NCBI GenBank assembly: GCA_001724355.1
Contig: MEEF01000032.1
Location: forward strand, 1 to 34,044
Direction: 5' to 3'
Length of the DNA: 34,044 bases
Source: Mesorhizobium sp. SCN 65-20
GTDB taxonomy: Bacteria; Pseudomonadota; Alphaproteobacteria; Rhizobiales; Rhizobiaceae
The position numbers were made by a program, and so were the translations under genes. Within the stretch, counting starts at the first letter, position 1. Each line of letters starts with the position of its first letter. Positions 16,263-25,597 of this stretch are shown here, piece by piece. The notes below the pieces were generated by a model. That model ran no database searches. It saw only the letters and a list, made by a program, of their open reading frames with translations, and had not been told where the DNA came from.

Positions 16263-17060
16263 ATGACACGAACCGCTCTTTTTGCTCCTTTCGAGATCAT
16301 CGAAGGCGACCGCCGGAAGGGGATCGTGCTGTTGTGCGACCACGCCCGCCGTGACCTGCCGGAGGAATATGGCGATCTCGGCCTGCCGCCGGAGGAGTTC
16401 GACCGCCACATCGCCTACGACATCGGCGCCGAAAAAGTGACGCGCCGGCTCGCAGCAATCCTGGAGGTACCGGCGGTCCTCGCCAACTTCTCGCGCCTGC
16501 TGATCGACCCCAATCGGGGCGAGGACGACCCGACGCTGATCCGCCAGCTCTATGACGGCTCCGTCATTCCTGGCAACTATCCGATGTCCGAGGAAGAGCG
16601 CGAGCGCCGCATCGACCGCTTCTACCAGCCCTACCACGACGCGGTCGGCTCGATGGTCGCCTCGGTGCACCGGCAGACCGGCACCGCGCCGTTCCTGCTT
16701 TCGGTGCATTCCTTCACGCCGGTGATGCAGGGCCGGGCAAGGCCGTGGCATGCGGGCGTGCTCTGGGACATGGACCACCGCGCGGCCTGGCCGCTGATCG
16801 AGATGCTGGCCGAGGACCCTGCCCTCGTGGTCGGCGACAACGAGCCCTATGACGGAGCGCTGCGCGGCGACACGATGTTCCGCCACGCGATCGTCAACGG
16901 CTTCGCCCACGCGCTGATCGAGATTCGCCAGGACCTGATCGGCGATGATGCCGGAGCCGAAGAATGGGCCGATCGGCTCGCCCCCATCGTTGACGCGATC
17001 AACCGGCGCCCCGATATACATGTGGTCAGGCAATTCGGCTCGCGCACCGGGCCGCTGTGA
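16263..17060 (+). CDS. N-formylglutamate amidohydrolase-like protein
   Basis: A 265-residue protein of the FGase family, zinc-dependent amidohydrolases that release formate from N-formylglutamate in the long histidine pathway. Family features include VLLCDHARRDLPEEYGDLGL (metal-site His), DIGAEKVTRRLA, LIDPNRGEDD, LLSVHSFTPV and a C-terminal VNGFAHALIEIRQDLI. No hut genes are nearby, so the substrate may be another formyl- or acyl-amino acid. ATG at 16263 is chosen because family similarity starts there. DUF1244 follows 11 bases after the stop. Confidence 0.88.
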   Translation: MTRTALFAPFEIIEGDRRKGIVLLCDHARRDLPEEYGDLGLPPEEFDRHIAYDIGAEKVTRRLAAILEVPAVLANFSRLLIDPNRGEDDPTLIRQLYDGSVIPGNYPMSEEERERRIDRFYQPYHDAVGSMVASVHRQTGTAPFLLSVHSFTPVMQGRARPWHAGVLWDMDHRAAWPLIEMLAEDPALVVGDNEPYDGALRGDTMFRHAIVNGFAHALIEIRQDLIGDDAGAEEWADRLAPIVDAINRRPDIHVVRQFGSRTGPL

Positions 17061-17071
17061 AGGAGGACAGG

Positions 17072-17380
17072 ATGGTTGATCTCACCGAGGCGCAAAGGCG
17101 CGACTTCGAGGCGGCCGCCTTCCGCCGCCTGATCGAGCATCTGCGCGAGCGTTCCGACGTCCAGAACATCGACCTGATGAACCTCGCTGGCTTCTGCCGC
17201 AACTGCCTCTCCAACTGGTATCGCGACGCAGCCGGCATCGCAGGCGTGGAACTCTCCAAGGAAGAGTCGCGCGAAATCGTCTACGGCATGCCCTACGCCG
17301 AATGGCAGGCGAAGCACCAGCGCGAGGCGACCGAGGCACAGAAGGCCGCCTTCGAGATCAATCGCCCGAAGGACCATTAG
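17072..17380 (+). CDS. DUF1244 family protein
   Basis: A 102-residue protein. The central block is DLMNLAGFCRNCLSNWYRDA, with the paired cysteines CRNC that typify DUF1244, then a GMPYAEWQAKHQ motif. The function is unknown; the CxxC suggests metal or redox chemistry. GGAGG lies 6 to 10 bases before ATG 17072, which is why it is preferred to the in-frame GTG at 17057 that overlaps the previous stop. It probably forms an operon with the FGase-like gene. Confidence 0.88.
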   Translation: MVDLTEAQRRDFEAAAFRRLIEHLRERSDVQNIDLMNLAGFCRNCLSNWYRDAAGIAGVELSKEESREIVYGMPYAEWQAKHQREATEAQKAAFEINRPKDH

Positions 17381-17516
17381 GCCCGTTTCCGCGGCGTCGT
17401 GTCGGTTGCGGCGCTGCTTGCCCTTGACCCTCCCCGCGTCATAAGGCATCGAACCCGCCGAAATTCCGTGGCGCACGACTCGCGCCTTTCCCAGTCACAT
17501 CTTTGCGGAGTGCCCT

Positions 17517-17777
17517 ATGGCCGACGAAATCACCGAGACCAGCCAGACTGTTGCCGCCGGCCAGCTGCGCGCCTTCATCGAGCGCATCGAGCGCCTCGAG
17601 GAAGAGAAGAAGACCATCGCCGACGACATCAAGGACGTCTACGCCGAGGCCAAGGGCACCGGCTTCGACACCAAGGCGATCCGCACGCTGATCCGCCTGC
17701 GCAAGCAGGACCAGAACGAGCGCGCCGAGGAAGAGTCGATCCTCGACCTCTACAAGGCCGCCCTCGGCATGGCCTGA
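17517..17777 (+). CDS. gapR: GapR-like DNA-binding protein (DUF2312/UPF0335)
   Basis: An 86-residue, highly charged helical protein: [40 protein letters not shown], then [20 protein letters not shown]. This matches UPF0335, whose Caulobacter member GapR is a nucleoid-associated protein that clamps around overtwisted AT-rich DNA ahead of polymerases and replication forks. The coiled-coil start and the basic second helix are intact and the length is normal. It is monocistronic, with a strong hairpin terminator 26 bases after the stop. The symbol is by analogy. Confidence 0.9.
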   Translation: MADEITETSQTVAAGQLRAFIERIERLEEEKKTIADDIKDVYAEAKGTGFDTKAIRTLIRLRKQDQNERAEEESILDLYKAALGMA

Positions 17778-17803
17778 TCGACCAGGCTCATATTCGAATA
17801 CAG

Positions 17804-17836
17804 AAAAACGCCGGCAGCAATGCCGGCGTTTTTCGT
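17804..17836. terminator. Strong bidirectional Rho-independent terminator
   Basis: AAAAACGCCGGCA (17804-17816), loop GCAA, TGCCGGCGTTTTT (17821-17833). This is a perfect 13-bp stem with A-tract on one side and T-tract on the other, so it can end the gapR message on the plus strand and the hydrolase operon on the minus strand. Confidence 0.93.
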
Positions 17837-17906
17837 TTCGAGATCGTTCCGACAGCCTGCCGGTACGAGGCTCCGGCGCGGCGGGTGCCGCGCCGGAGAG
17901 AGGTTG

Positions 17907-18587
17907 TTACGAGCGCTGGGAGTCGAGCTGCTCGTGATCCTTCTCGACCTGCTGGGCCTTGAGGTAGCTCTCGATCAGCAGCTGATAGGGCGGGAAGATC
18001 TTGGTGTAGACCTGAGCCCATTCCTGGGCATCCTCGCGGTGCCAGGTCTTCTGCAGCTCGGAAGCGACCGCTGCCGTGTCGATCGGCACGACGCCGGCCT
18101 GCACCACGCGGGCGAGCGTGATCTCCTGCGCCATCTTCGAGTAGGTGCCCGAAGCGTCGACGACCGCGAACACCTTGTAGCCGTCATAGGCGGCGCTGAT
18201 TGCCGGGAAGGCCATGCAGACGCTGGTGATGGTGCCGGCGATGATCAGCGTCTTGCGGCCCGTCGCCTTGACGGCGGCGACGAAGTCGGGGTTGTCCCAG
18301 GCGTTAATCTCGCCCTTGCGGGCCACATACTTGGCATGCGGCGCGTTCTCGTGGATCTCGGGGATCAGCGGGCCGTTCGGGCCCTGCGGCACCGAGGCGG
18401 TGGTGATGACCGGGATCTTGGCCAGCGTCGCCATCCTTGCGAGCGCGGTGGCATGGTTGCGCAGCACCGGCATCGGCATGTCGGCGACGGTCTGGAACAG
18501 GCCGCTCTGGTGGTCGATGAGCAGCAGGACGGCATCGCTGGGGTCGATGACGGGGCGCTGGCCGTTGAAGTTTGCGGGGGTGCTCAT
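17907..18587 (-). CDS. Isochorismatase-like (cysteine) hydrolase, YcaC-related
   Basis: A 226-residue cysteine hydrolase. [13 protein letters not shown] carries the catalytic Asp; [15 protein letters not shown] carries the cysteine, with INAWDNPDF between. It is a paralogue of the protein encoded just upstream at 18621-19241 but more diverged, with a longer C-terminal tail rich in Gln and Glu. The substrate is unknown. AAGGAG lies 6 bases before the ATG. It is the last gene of the pirin operon: 33 bases separate it from the YcaC gene, and the two-way terminator at 17804 follows. Confidence 0.87.
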   Translation of the reverse strand: MSTPANFNGQRPVIDPSDAVLLLIDHQSGLFQTVADMPMPVLRNHATALARMATLAKIPVITTASVPQGPNGPLIPEIHENAPHAKYVARKGEINAWDNPDFVAAVKATGRKTLIIAGTITSVCMAFPAISAAYDGYKVFAVVDASGTYSKMAQEITLARVVQAGVVPIDTAAVASELQKTWHREDAQEWAQVYTKIFPPYQLLIESYLKAQQVEKDHEQLDSQRS

Positions 18588-18620
18588 GTCAGTTCTCCTT
18601 GGTTGGGTATTGGTGGGGGA

Positions 18621-19241
18621 CTACTTGGCCGCGGTTGCGGTGTTGTAGCTGTTGATGAGGTTGCGGTAGTCGGGGATGTGGTTGGCAAACAGCGTTCCCA
18701 GGCCCTCGACGTCGTTGCGCCAGTCGCGGTGCAGCTCACAGGCGACGCCGAACCAGGTCATCAACTGGGCGCCGGCCTTCGACATTCGATCCCAGGCCGA
18801 GTGGCGGATGATCTCGTTGAACGTGCCCGAGGCATCGGTGACGACGAACACTTCGAAGTCCTCGGCGAGAGCCGAGAGCGCCGGGAACGCCACGCAAACC
18901 TCCGTCACCACACCGGCGATGAGAAGCTGCTTCTTGCCGGTCGCCTTGACCGCCTTGACGAAGTCCTCGTTGTCCCAGGCGTTGATCTGCCCGGGGCGTG
19001 CAATGTACGGCGCGTCGGGGAACGCTTCCTTCAGTTCCGGCATGAGCGGGCCATTCGGGCCGTTCTCGAAGCTGGTCGTCAGGATCGTCGGGAGATTGAA
19101 GTACTTGGCCAGGTCGGCGAGCGCCAGAACGTTGTTCTTGAACTTGTCGGGATCGATGTCGCGCACCAGCGACAGCAGCCCGGCCTGATGGTCGACGAGA
19201 AGAACGGCGGCCTTGTCCTTGTCGAGACGGTTGTAGCTCAT
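18621..19241 (-). CDS. ycaC: YcaC-family isochorismatase-like hydrolase
   Basis: A 206-residue protein very close to E. coli YcaC along its length, including AAVLLVDHQAGLLSLVRDI, INAWDNEDFVKAVKATGKK, AGVVTEVCVAFPALSA (active cysteine) and TWFGVACELHRDWRND. YcaC forms an octamer or larger ring; its substrate is unsettled. AAGGAG lies upstream of the ATG. It is the middle gene of pirin-ycaC-hydrolase, and two perfect hairpins lie in the 118 bases between pirin and this gene. The arrangement suggests handling of an oxidised or quinone-like compound, which is an inference. Confidence 0.9.
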   Translation of the reverse strand: MSYNRLDKDKAAVLLVDHQAGLLSLVRDIDPDKFKNNVLALADLAKYFNLPTILTTSFENGPNGPLMPELKEAFPDAPYIARPGQINAWDNEDFVKAVKATGKKQLLIAGVVTEVCVAFPALSALAEDFEVFVVTDASGTFNEIIRHSAWDRMSKAGAQLMTWFGVACELHRDWRNDVEGLGTLFANHIPDYRNLINSYNTATAAK

Positions 19242-19275
19242 GATTGACTCCTTGGTTGAAAAGATACCCGCCAGT

Positions 19276-19350
19276 TGGGGGCACGCGTCGGCCCCCAGCG
19301 GCTCGGGGCGGGCAACCCGAGCCGACTGATCTCTTCGCGGGCGAAGCCCG
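19276..19350 (-). promoter_or_regulatory. Cluster of hairpins between pirin and ycaC
   Basis: TGGGGGC (19276-19282) pairs with GCCCCCA (19291-19297); GGCTCGGG (19300-19307) pairs with CCCGAGCC (19316-19323); GGGC-GAA-GCCC lies at 19339-19349. None is followed by a T run. They may stabilise or separate parts of the mRNA. Confidence 0.55.
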
Positions 19351-19359
19351 TTTGCGCGC

Positions 19360-20226
19360 TCAAGCCGGGATGGCTCCGAACTTGCCGGCCCTGAAGTCCT
19401 CGAAGGCCTGCAGCAGCTCTGCCTGCGTGTTCATGACGAAGGGTCCGTGCATGGCCACCGGCTCGTCGATCGGTTCGCCCGACAGCACCAGAACCAGCGC
19501 GTCGGTCTCCGCCTCGACCCGGACGGCGCCGCCGCCACGTTCGAGCAGGACGAGCTGCGCCTCCTGGGCGGCCTCGCTGCCGTTGACCCGGACGCGTCCG
19601 CGCAGCACGACGAGGCTTGCCGTATGGCCTTCGGGCAGGTCGAGTTCGGCCACACCGCCCTGCTTGAGGGCGACGTCCCAGACGTTGATCGGCGTGAAGG
19701 TACTAGCCGGGCCCTTGCGGCCCTCTGCTTCGCCGGCGATGACACGCAGCGTGCCGGCGTCGTCGGGCAGACCGATGACGGGAATGTCGGACGCGAGCAC
19801 GGTCTGGTAGCCGGGGGCGGCGTTCTTGTCGCGCGCCGGCAGGTTGACCCACAGCTGCACCATCTCCAGCGTGCCGCCCTTGCGGGTGAAGTCCTGCGAG
19901 TGGAATTCCTCGTGCAGGATGCCGGCCGCAGCCGTCATCCACTGGACGTCGCCGGGGCCGATGATGCCGCCGGCACCGGTCGAATCGCGGTGCTCGACCT
20001 CGCCCTGGTAGACGATGGTGACGGTCTCGAAGCCGCGGTGCGGGTGAGTGCCGACGCCGCGCGGCTTGACCGCCGGCTCGAACGCCGTCGGCCCTGCGAG
20101 ATCGAGGTGCAGGAACGGGCTGACATGCTGGCCAAGCGCTGCCTGCGACAGCACGGTGCGGACGGGAAAGCCGTCGCCGACCCAGTGCTGGCGCGAGCCG
20201 CCATAGATGCCGAGAACCTTTCTCAT
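19360..20226 (-). CDS. Pirin family protein
   Basis: A 288-residue bicupin. The N-terminal domain has the pirin metal ligands: H61 and H63 in THPHRGFETVT, H105 and E107 in GILHEEF. Bacterial pirins act as quercetin 2,3-dioxygenases in some cases and as redox or regulatory proteins in others. The C-terminal cupin (170-285) is present, with NGSEAAQEAQLVLLERG. ATG at 20226 has GGAGAA upstream and fits the family start. It is the first gene of an operon running away from the LysR gene at 20348, which probably controls it. Confidence 0.92.
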   Translation of the reverse strand: MRKVLGIYGGSRQHWVGDGFPVRTVLSQAALGQHVSPFLHLDLAGPTAFEPAVKPRGVGTHPHRGFETVTIVYQGEVEHRDSTGAGGIIGPGDVQWMTAAAGILHEEFHSQDFTRKGGTLEMVQLWVNLPARDKNAAPGYQTVLASDIPVIGLPDDAGTLRVIAGEAEGRKGPASTFTPINVWDVALKQGGVAELDLPEGHTASLVVLRGRVRVNGSEAAQEAQLVLLERGGGAVRVEAETDALVLVLSGEPIDEPVAMHGPFVMNTQAELLQAFEDFRAGKFGAIPA

Positions 20227-20281
20227 ATCGCTTTCTCCTGTGCCGCCTGCTTGCGGCGTTTGTGTTGACAGGAGAATATGC

Positions 20282-20340
20282 GTAGGACGACAGGCGCAGT
20301 AGACGGCGAAAATTGACCACACTGTCCTACAGGGAGGACA
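20282..20340. promoter_or_regulatory. Candidate operator between pirin and the LysR gene
   Basis: TGTCCTACAGGGAGGACA (20323-20340) is an 18-base dyad (TGTCCT-N6-AGGACA). A GTAGGAC copy at 20282-20288 forms an inverted pair with GTCCTAC at 20324-20330. The dyad also covers the LysR ribosome binding site, which suggests self-control. It is not a classic T-N11-A box. Confidence 0.5.
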
Positions 20341-20347
20341 ATCGGCA

Positions 20348-21265
20348 ATGCAGGACCTCAACGACCTCTACTTCTTCGTTCAGGTTGTCGATCATCAGGG
20401 CTTCGCCAACGCGGCGCGGCGCCTTGGCATGCCGCGGTCGCGGCTGAGCCGCCGGATAGGCATCCTGGAGGAACGGCTCGGCGTGCGCCTGATCCAGCGC
20501 TCGACCCGGCGCTTCGCCGTGACCGAGATCGGCATGGAGTATTATCGCCACTGCGTCGCCATGCTGACCGAGGCCGATGCCGCGCAGGAAGCGATCGAGC
20601 GCTCGCGGGCCGCCCCGCAGGGCGTCGTGCGGCTGAGTTGCCCCTCGTCGGTCGCCTACTTCCAGGTGAGCGGCATGATCGCGCGCTTCATGGCCGAATG
20701 CCCGAAGGTCGAGGTCCACCTGGAGAGCACCAACCGGCGTGTCGACATCATTCGGGAAGGGTTCGACCTCGCCATACGCGTGCGTTTCCCGCCTCTCGAG
20801 GAAAGCGACCTCGTCATGAAGGTGCTTGCCGAAAGCCCGCAATGCCTAGTGGCGAGCCCGAAACTGCTCGAGCAATCAGGACGACCCATGGTCCCTGCCG
20901 ACCTCACCGGCCTGCCAAGCCTCGCCTGGGGGCCGGCAAGTCGCGGCTATGCCTGGCGCCTGCAGCGGCCCGATGGCTCGACGGTCGACATCCCTCACCA
21001 GCCACGACTGGTGACCGAAGACATGGTCACGCTGCGCCTTGCGGCACTTGCGGGGGTCGGCGTCGTCCAACTGCCACGCATGGTGGTTGCCGGCGATCTC
21101 ACCTCGGGGACGCTGATCGACCTATTCCCGGAATGGTCACCGCCGGCAGGTATCGTCCACGCGCTCTTTCCATCACGCAGGGGTCTGTTGCCGTCGGTGC
21201 GCGCGCTGCTCGATTTCCTGGCAAAGGAATATCAACGTGTGGAGAGCCCGGTCACGGCAGCCTAG
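20348..21265 (+). CDS. LysR-family transcriptional regulator
   Basis: A 305-residue regulator. Residues 1-60 are the winged helix-turn-helix: DLYFFVQVVDHQGFANAARR, then LGMPRSRLSRRIGILEERLG and LIQRSTRRFAVTEIG. The remainder is the type 2 periplasmic-binding fold that senses a ligand. The form resembles the CrgA-like group. It is divergent from the pirin operon with 121 bases between, so it is the likely regulator of pirin, ycaC and the second hydrolase. It converges on the other LysR gene across a repeat. Confidence 0.93.
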   Translation: MQDLNDLYFFVQVVDHQGFANAARRLGMPRSRLSRRIGILEERLGVRLIQRSTRRFAVTEIGMEYYRHCVAMLTEADAAQEAIERSRAAPQGVVRLSCPSSVAYFQVSGMIARFMAECPKVEVHLESTNRRVDIIREGFDLAIRVRFPPLEESDLVMKVLAESPQCLVASPKLLEQSGRPMVPADLTGLPSLAWGPASRGYAWRLQRPDGSTVDIPHQPRLVTEDMVTLRLAALAGVGVVQLPRMVVAGDLTSGTLIDLFPEWSPPAGIVHALFPSRRGLLPSVRALLDFLAKEYQRVESPVTAA

Positions 21266-21366
21266 AGGCTTTCCGCTTTTCTTCGAAACGCGGCAAGCCT
21301 CTATCTCTTTGTTTTGACGCAATTCCTGACGGAAAACCGCTGCACACTTTTCCTGGAATTGCTCTA
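21264..21366 (-). repeat. Rhizobial two-hairpin intergenic repeat, copy B
   Basis: The inverse orientation of the element at 1656-1757. GCAATTCC (21319-21326) pairs with GGAATTGC (21355-21362), and AGGCTTTCCGC with the facing GCGGCAAGCCT forms the imperfect second stem. The linker CTATCTCTTTGTTTT is shared. It fills the whole gap between two converging LysR genes and touches both stop codons, so it probably also serves as a terminator. Confidence 0.8.
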
Positions 21367-22257
21367 GCCTCGGTAGCGCAGCGCCTCCACGAGAAGCGAA
21401 AACGCGGGCGAGGCCTGGCGGCGGTTGGGGTAGTAGAGGTGATAGCCCTGGAGCTTTGGGCACCAGTCGGCCAACACCTCGACCAGCCGGCCGTCGTCGA
21501 TATAGGGGCGGGCGAGATCCTCGGCGACATAGGCGAGTCCGAAACCATCGACCGCAGCACCCAGCACCGGCAGGATGCTGTTGTAGGTCAGCTGGCCGTC
21601 GACACGCACATTGAGTTCGCGCCCGTCCTTCTCGAACTCCCAGGCATAGATGCCGCCCGCGGTGGTCAGGCGCAGGTTGATGCATTTGTGGTTGGTAAGG
21701 TCCTGCGGGGTTTCGGGCGGCGAGCGCCGCTCGAAATAGTCGGGCGAGCCGACGACGGCGAAACGCCAGTCCGGTCCGATGCGCACCGCAACCATGTCCT
21801 TGCTGACGGATTCGCCCAGCCGCACGCCGGCATCGAAACGCTGCTCGACGATGTTGGTGAAGCCGTAGTCGATGACCATCTCGACCTTGATGTCGGGGTA
21901 CTGGCGCAGGAAGGTCTTTAGCCTGGGCCGGAAGATCGTCTCGATCACATAGTCGGTGCAGGTGATGCGCACCGTGCCCGCCGGCCGGTCGCGCAGTTCG
22001 CTGAGCGCCTCGATCTCGGCTTCGATCTCGTCGAAATGCGGGCCGATCGCCTGCATCAGCCGCGCGCCCGCCTCGGTCGGGGATACGTTCCGCGTGGTCC
22101 GCGACAGGAGCCTGATACCCAGCCGCTCCTCAAGCCCCCTCACCGTATGGCTGAGCGCCGAAGGCGTGACGCCCAGCTTGCCCGCCGCCCGGGTGAAGCT
22201 CTGCTCCCGCGCCACCGCGAGGAAAGCGACGATGTCGTTGATGCTGTCGCGCGGCAT
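21364..22257 (-). CDS. LysR-family transcriptional regulator
   Basis: A 297-residue regulator. The DNA-binding part is INDIVAFLAVAREQSFTRAA, then LGVTPSALSHTVRGLEERLG and LLSRTTRNVSPTEAG. The effector domain follows, with a typical DGFGLAYVAEDLARPYIDDG near the end. It is of the type usually found divergent from oxidoreductase genes, and here it faces the cupin, aldo/keto reductase and SDR genes. The 112-base gap holds an ATTA-N7-TAAT site. The stop lies inside the end of repeat copy B. Confidence 0.94.
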   Translation of the reverse strand: MPRDSINDIVAFLAVAREQSFTRAAGKLGVTPSALSHTVRGLEERLGIRLLSRTTRNVSPTEAGARLMQAIGPHFDEIEAEIEALSELRDRPAGTVRITCTDYVIETIFRPRLKTFLRQYPDIKVEMVIDYGFTNIVEQRFDAGVRLGESVSKDMVAVRIGPDWRFAVVGSPDYFERRSPPETPQDLTNHKCINLRLTTAGGIYAWEFEKDGRELNVRVDGQLTYNSILPVLGAAVDGFGLAYVAEDLARPYIDDGRLVEVLADWCPKLQGYHLYYPNRRQASPAFSLLVEALRYRG

Positions 22258-22286
22258 TGTTGAACTGAGCTCACAACCACATGCAG

Positions 22287-22301
22287 ATTACCCTTACTAA
22301 T
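22287..22301. promoter_or_regulatory. LysR box (T-N11-A) between LysR and the cupin operon
   Basis: ATTACCCTTACTAAT is a 15-base interrupted dyad (ATTA-N7-TAAT) that meets the T-N11-A rule for LysR regulators. It lies 30 bases from the LysR start and 68 before the cupin start. TAGATT at 22321-22326 could be the -10 box of the cupin operon. Confidence 0.65.
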
Positions 22302-22369
22302 CCTGCGAACGGGTTCTGACTAGATTCCACCCATCGAAGCCGCCGGCTTCAGTGGAATGGAGACATCAG

Positions 22370-23723
<1,354 letters not shown>

Positions 23724-23824
23724 CCGCCGACCCCGCCCCAAAAACCGAAATCCCAAGCTCGGGGCTGGCGTGGCATCCCCTCGCCCGGCCCGAGCACGCC
23801 CGATCTATCGAGAAGGACAAGAGA

Positions 23825-24562
23825 ATGACCAAAGGTATCGAAAACAAGGTCGTCGTCATCACCGGCGCCAGCAGCGGCCTCGGCGAAGCGGCGGCACGGC
23901 TGCTGGCCGAGGGCGGCGCGAAGCTCGTGCTGGGGGCCAGGCGCATCGAACGGCTGCAGGCGCTAGCGGCTGAACTGGAGCTTGGCGCGCAGGCAGTGCT
24001 GAAAACCGACGTCACCGACCGCGCCCAGGTGCAACGCCTTGTCGACCACGCCGTCGCAGCGCATGGCCGCATCGACGTGCTGATCAACAATGCCGGGCTG
24101 ATGCCGAGCTCCATGCTGGAGAACCTGCATGTCGACGAGTGGGACCGGATGATCGACGTCAACCTGAAGGGCGTGCTCTACGGCATCGCCGCCGCCCTGC
24201 CACACATGAAGAAGCAGAAGAGCGGCCACATCATCAACGTCGCTTCCGTCGCCGGCCACAAGGTCGGCCCCGGCGGCGTGGTCTATGCCGCGACCAAGCA
24301 TGGCGTGCGGGTGATCTCGGAAGGACTGCGCCAGGAGGTGAAACCCTACAACATCCGCAGCACCATCATCTCCCCAGGCGCCGTTGATACCGAACTGCCC
24401 GACACGATTACCGACGGCGCCGTCGCTGCAGGCATCCGCGCGGTCTACAAGCTGGCGATTCCGGCCAGCTCGTTCGCCCGTGCCGTGGCCTTTGCCATGA
24501 GCCAGCCGGAGGAGGTCGACATCAACGAGATCCTGTTCCGGCCGACGGCGCAGCTCTACTGA
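23825..24562 (+). CDS. Short-chain dehydrogenase/reductase
   Basis: A 245-residue classical SDR. The cofactor motif is TGASSGLG (13-20), NNAG is at 88-91, Ser141 lies in NVASVAG, and the catalytic YxxxK is Y154/K158 (YAATK). The R-rich GARRIER after strand 2 suggests NADP preference. AGAAGGA lies upstream of the ATG. It is the third gene behind the divergent LysR, 101 bases after the reductase. Close relatives are annotated as oxidoreductases of unknown substrate. Confidence 0.93.
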   Translation: MTKGIENKVVVITGASSGLGEAAARLLAEGGAKLVLGARRIERLQALAAELELGAQAVLKTDVTDRAQVQRLVDHAVAAHGRIDVLINNAGLMPSSMLENLHVDEWDRMIDVNLKGVLYGIAAALPHMKKQKSGHIINVASVAGHKVGPGGVVYAATKHGVRVISEGLRQEVKPYNIRSTIISPGAVDTELPDTITDGAVAAGIRAVYKLAIPASSFARAVAFAMSQPEEVDINEILFRPTAQLY

Positions 24563-24856
24563 GGCTCTTTTCGGGCCTTCGCCGCGAAGAAGAACTGGGG
24601 AATGGCGTGCAGCGATGCACGCCGTTCGCGGTCCAAGCCTTGAATTTCCTGATTCTCTCGGCTAGAAGCGCGCTACCAGGCCGGGCCCCTCTGGCAGTCA
24701 CCATGGCTGCGATGTCGGACTGGAAGACAATCCGGCGGCCTGGCTTTTGAAATCATCATCGACCTGTTGCAGCGTCTGACCTGTTTGCTCGCTCCTGCGC
24801 GCGCGACCGATCACGTCTGCGAGCCATGCCGCCCTAGCTGAAAACAAGGGTGCCGT
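24563..24856. other. Intergenic leader before the TerC-family gene
   Basis: 294 bases with no gene. GGCGTGCA (24604-24611), loop GCGA, TGCACGCC (24616-24623) form a perfect 8-bp hairpin with a GNRA loop, with no T run after it. Some TerC-family genes are controlled by manganese-sensing yybP-ykoY RNAs; the conserved blocks of that motif are not recognisable here. The promoter was not identified. Confidence 0.5.
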
Positions 24857-25519
24857 ATGACAGAATTCTTCACTCCGGAGGCGATGACAGCGCTGTTCCA
24901 GGTCATCATGATCGACCTGGTTCTCGCCGGCGACAACGCCATCGTGATCGGTCTCGCCGCGGCGGGCCTCCCCAAGGAACAGCGCGCCAGGGCAATCCTG
25001 ATCGGCATCATCGCCGCGACCGTGCTGCGCATCGGCTTCGCCGCCGCCACCACCCAACTCCTCCAGATCGTCGGCCTGCTGCTCGCGGGCGGCATCCTGC
25101 TGCTCTGGGTCTGCTGGAAGATGTGGCGCGAACTGCAGGCCAACCACGGCCATGAGACCCAGGCCGTCGAGGCTCTGTCCGAAGAGGACATCGACAAGGA
25201 CGGCAAGGTTGCCGGCACCGCGCCGAAGAAGACCTTCGCCCAGGCCGCCTGGCAGATCGTCATCGCCGACGTCTCGATGTCGCTCGACAACGTGCTGGCG
25301 GTTGCCGGTGCTGCCCGCGACCATCCGAACGTGCTGATCTTCGGCCTGGTGCTGTCGATCGCGCTGATGGGTATCGCTGCGAGCTTCATCGCCAACCTGC
25401 TGCAGAAGTATCGCTGGATCGCCTATGTCGGCCTGGTGATCATTCTCTACGTCGCCGGCGAGATGATCTATCGCGGCGCGCTCGAGGTCATGCCTTACCT
25501 GACGAGCTCAGGCTCGTAA
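24857..25519 (+). CDS. TerC/YjbE-family integral membrane protein
   Basis: A 220-residue membrane protein with about seven hydrophobic segments. The two family signatures are present: VIMIDLVLAGDNAIVIGLAA at about 16-35, and its repeat IVIADVSMSLDNVLAVAGAA at about 134-153, each with membrane-embedded Asp residues. Members export manganese or other metals, sometimes at the translocon. A charged loop (EALSEEDIDKDGKV) separates the halves. It is monocistronic, with a strong hairpin terminator after it. Confidence 0.92.
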   Translation: MTEFFTPEAMTALFQVIMIDLVLAGDNAIVIGLAAAGLPKEQRARAILIGIIAATVLRIGFAAATTQLLQIVGLLLAGGILLLWVCWKMWRELQANHGHETQAVEALSEEDIDKDGKVAGTAPKKTFAQAAWQIVIADVSMSLDNVLAVAGAARDHPNVLIFGLVLSIALMGIAASFIANLLQKYRWIAYVGLVIILYVAGEMIYRGALEVMPYLTSSGS

Positions 25520-25533
25520 GAGCAGGAATTGAG

Positions 25534-25569
25534 ATCGGCCGGAACGAAACCGTTCCGGCCGATTTCGTT
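25534..25569. terminator. Rho-independent terminator after the TerC gene
   Basis: ATCGGCCGGAACG (25534-25546), loop AAAC, CGTTCCGGCCGAT (25551-25563), then TTCGTTT. Perfect 13-bp stem. It sits between converging genes and may also serve the minus-strand MBL gene. Confidence 0.9.
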
Positions 25570-25597
25570 TGGAGGGCGCGGGGGCGCGCCCTCCAAA

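Noticed and set aside
24590..24720. yybP-ykoY manganese riboswitch
   Set aside because: GGGGAATGG is only a loose match to the first conserved block and the remaining blocks are not found.
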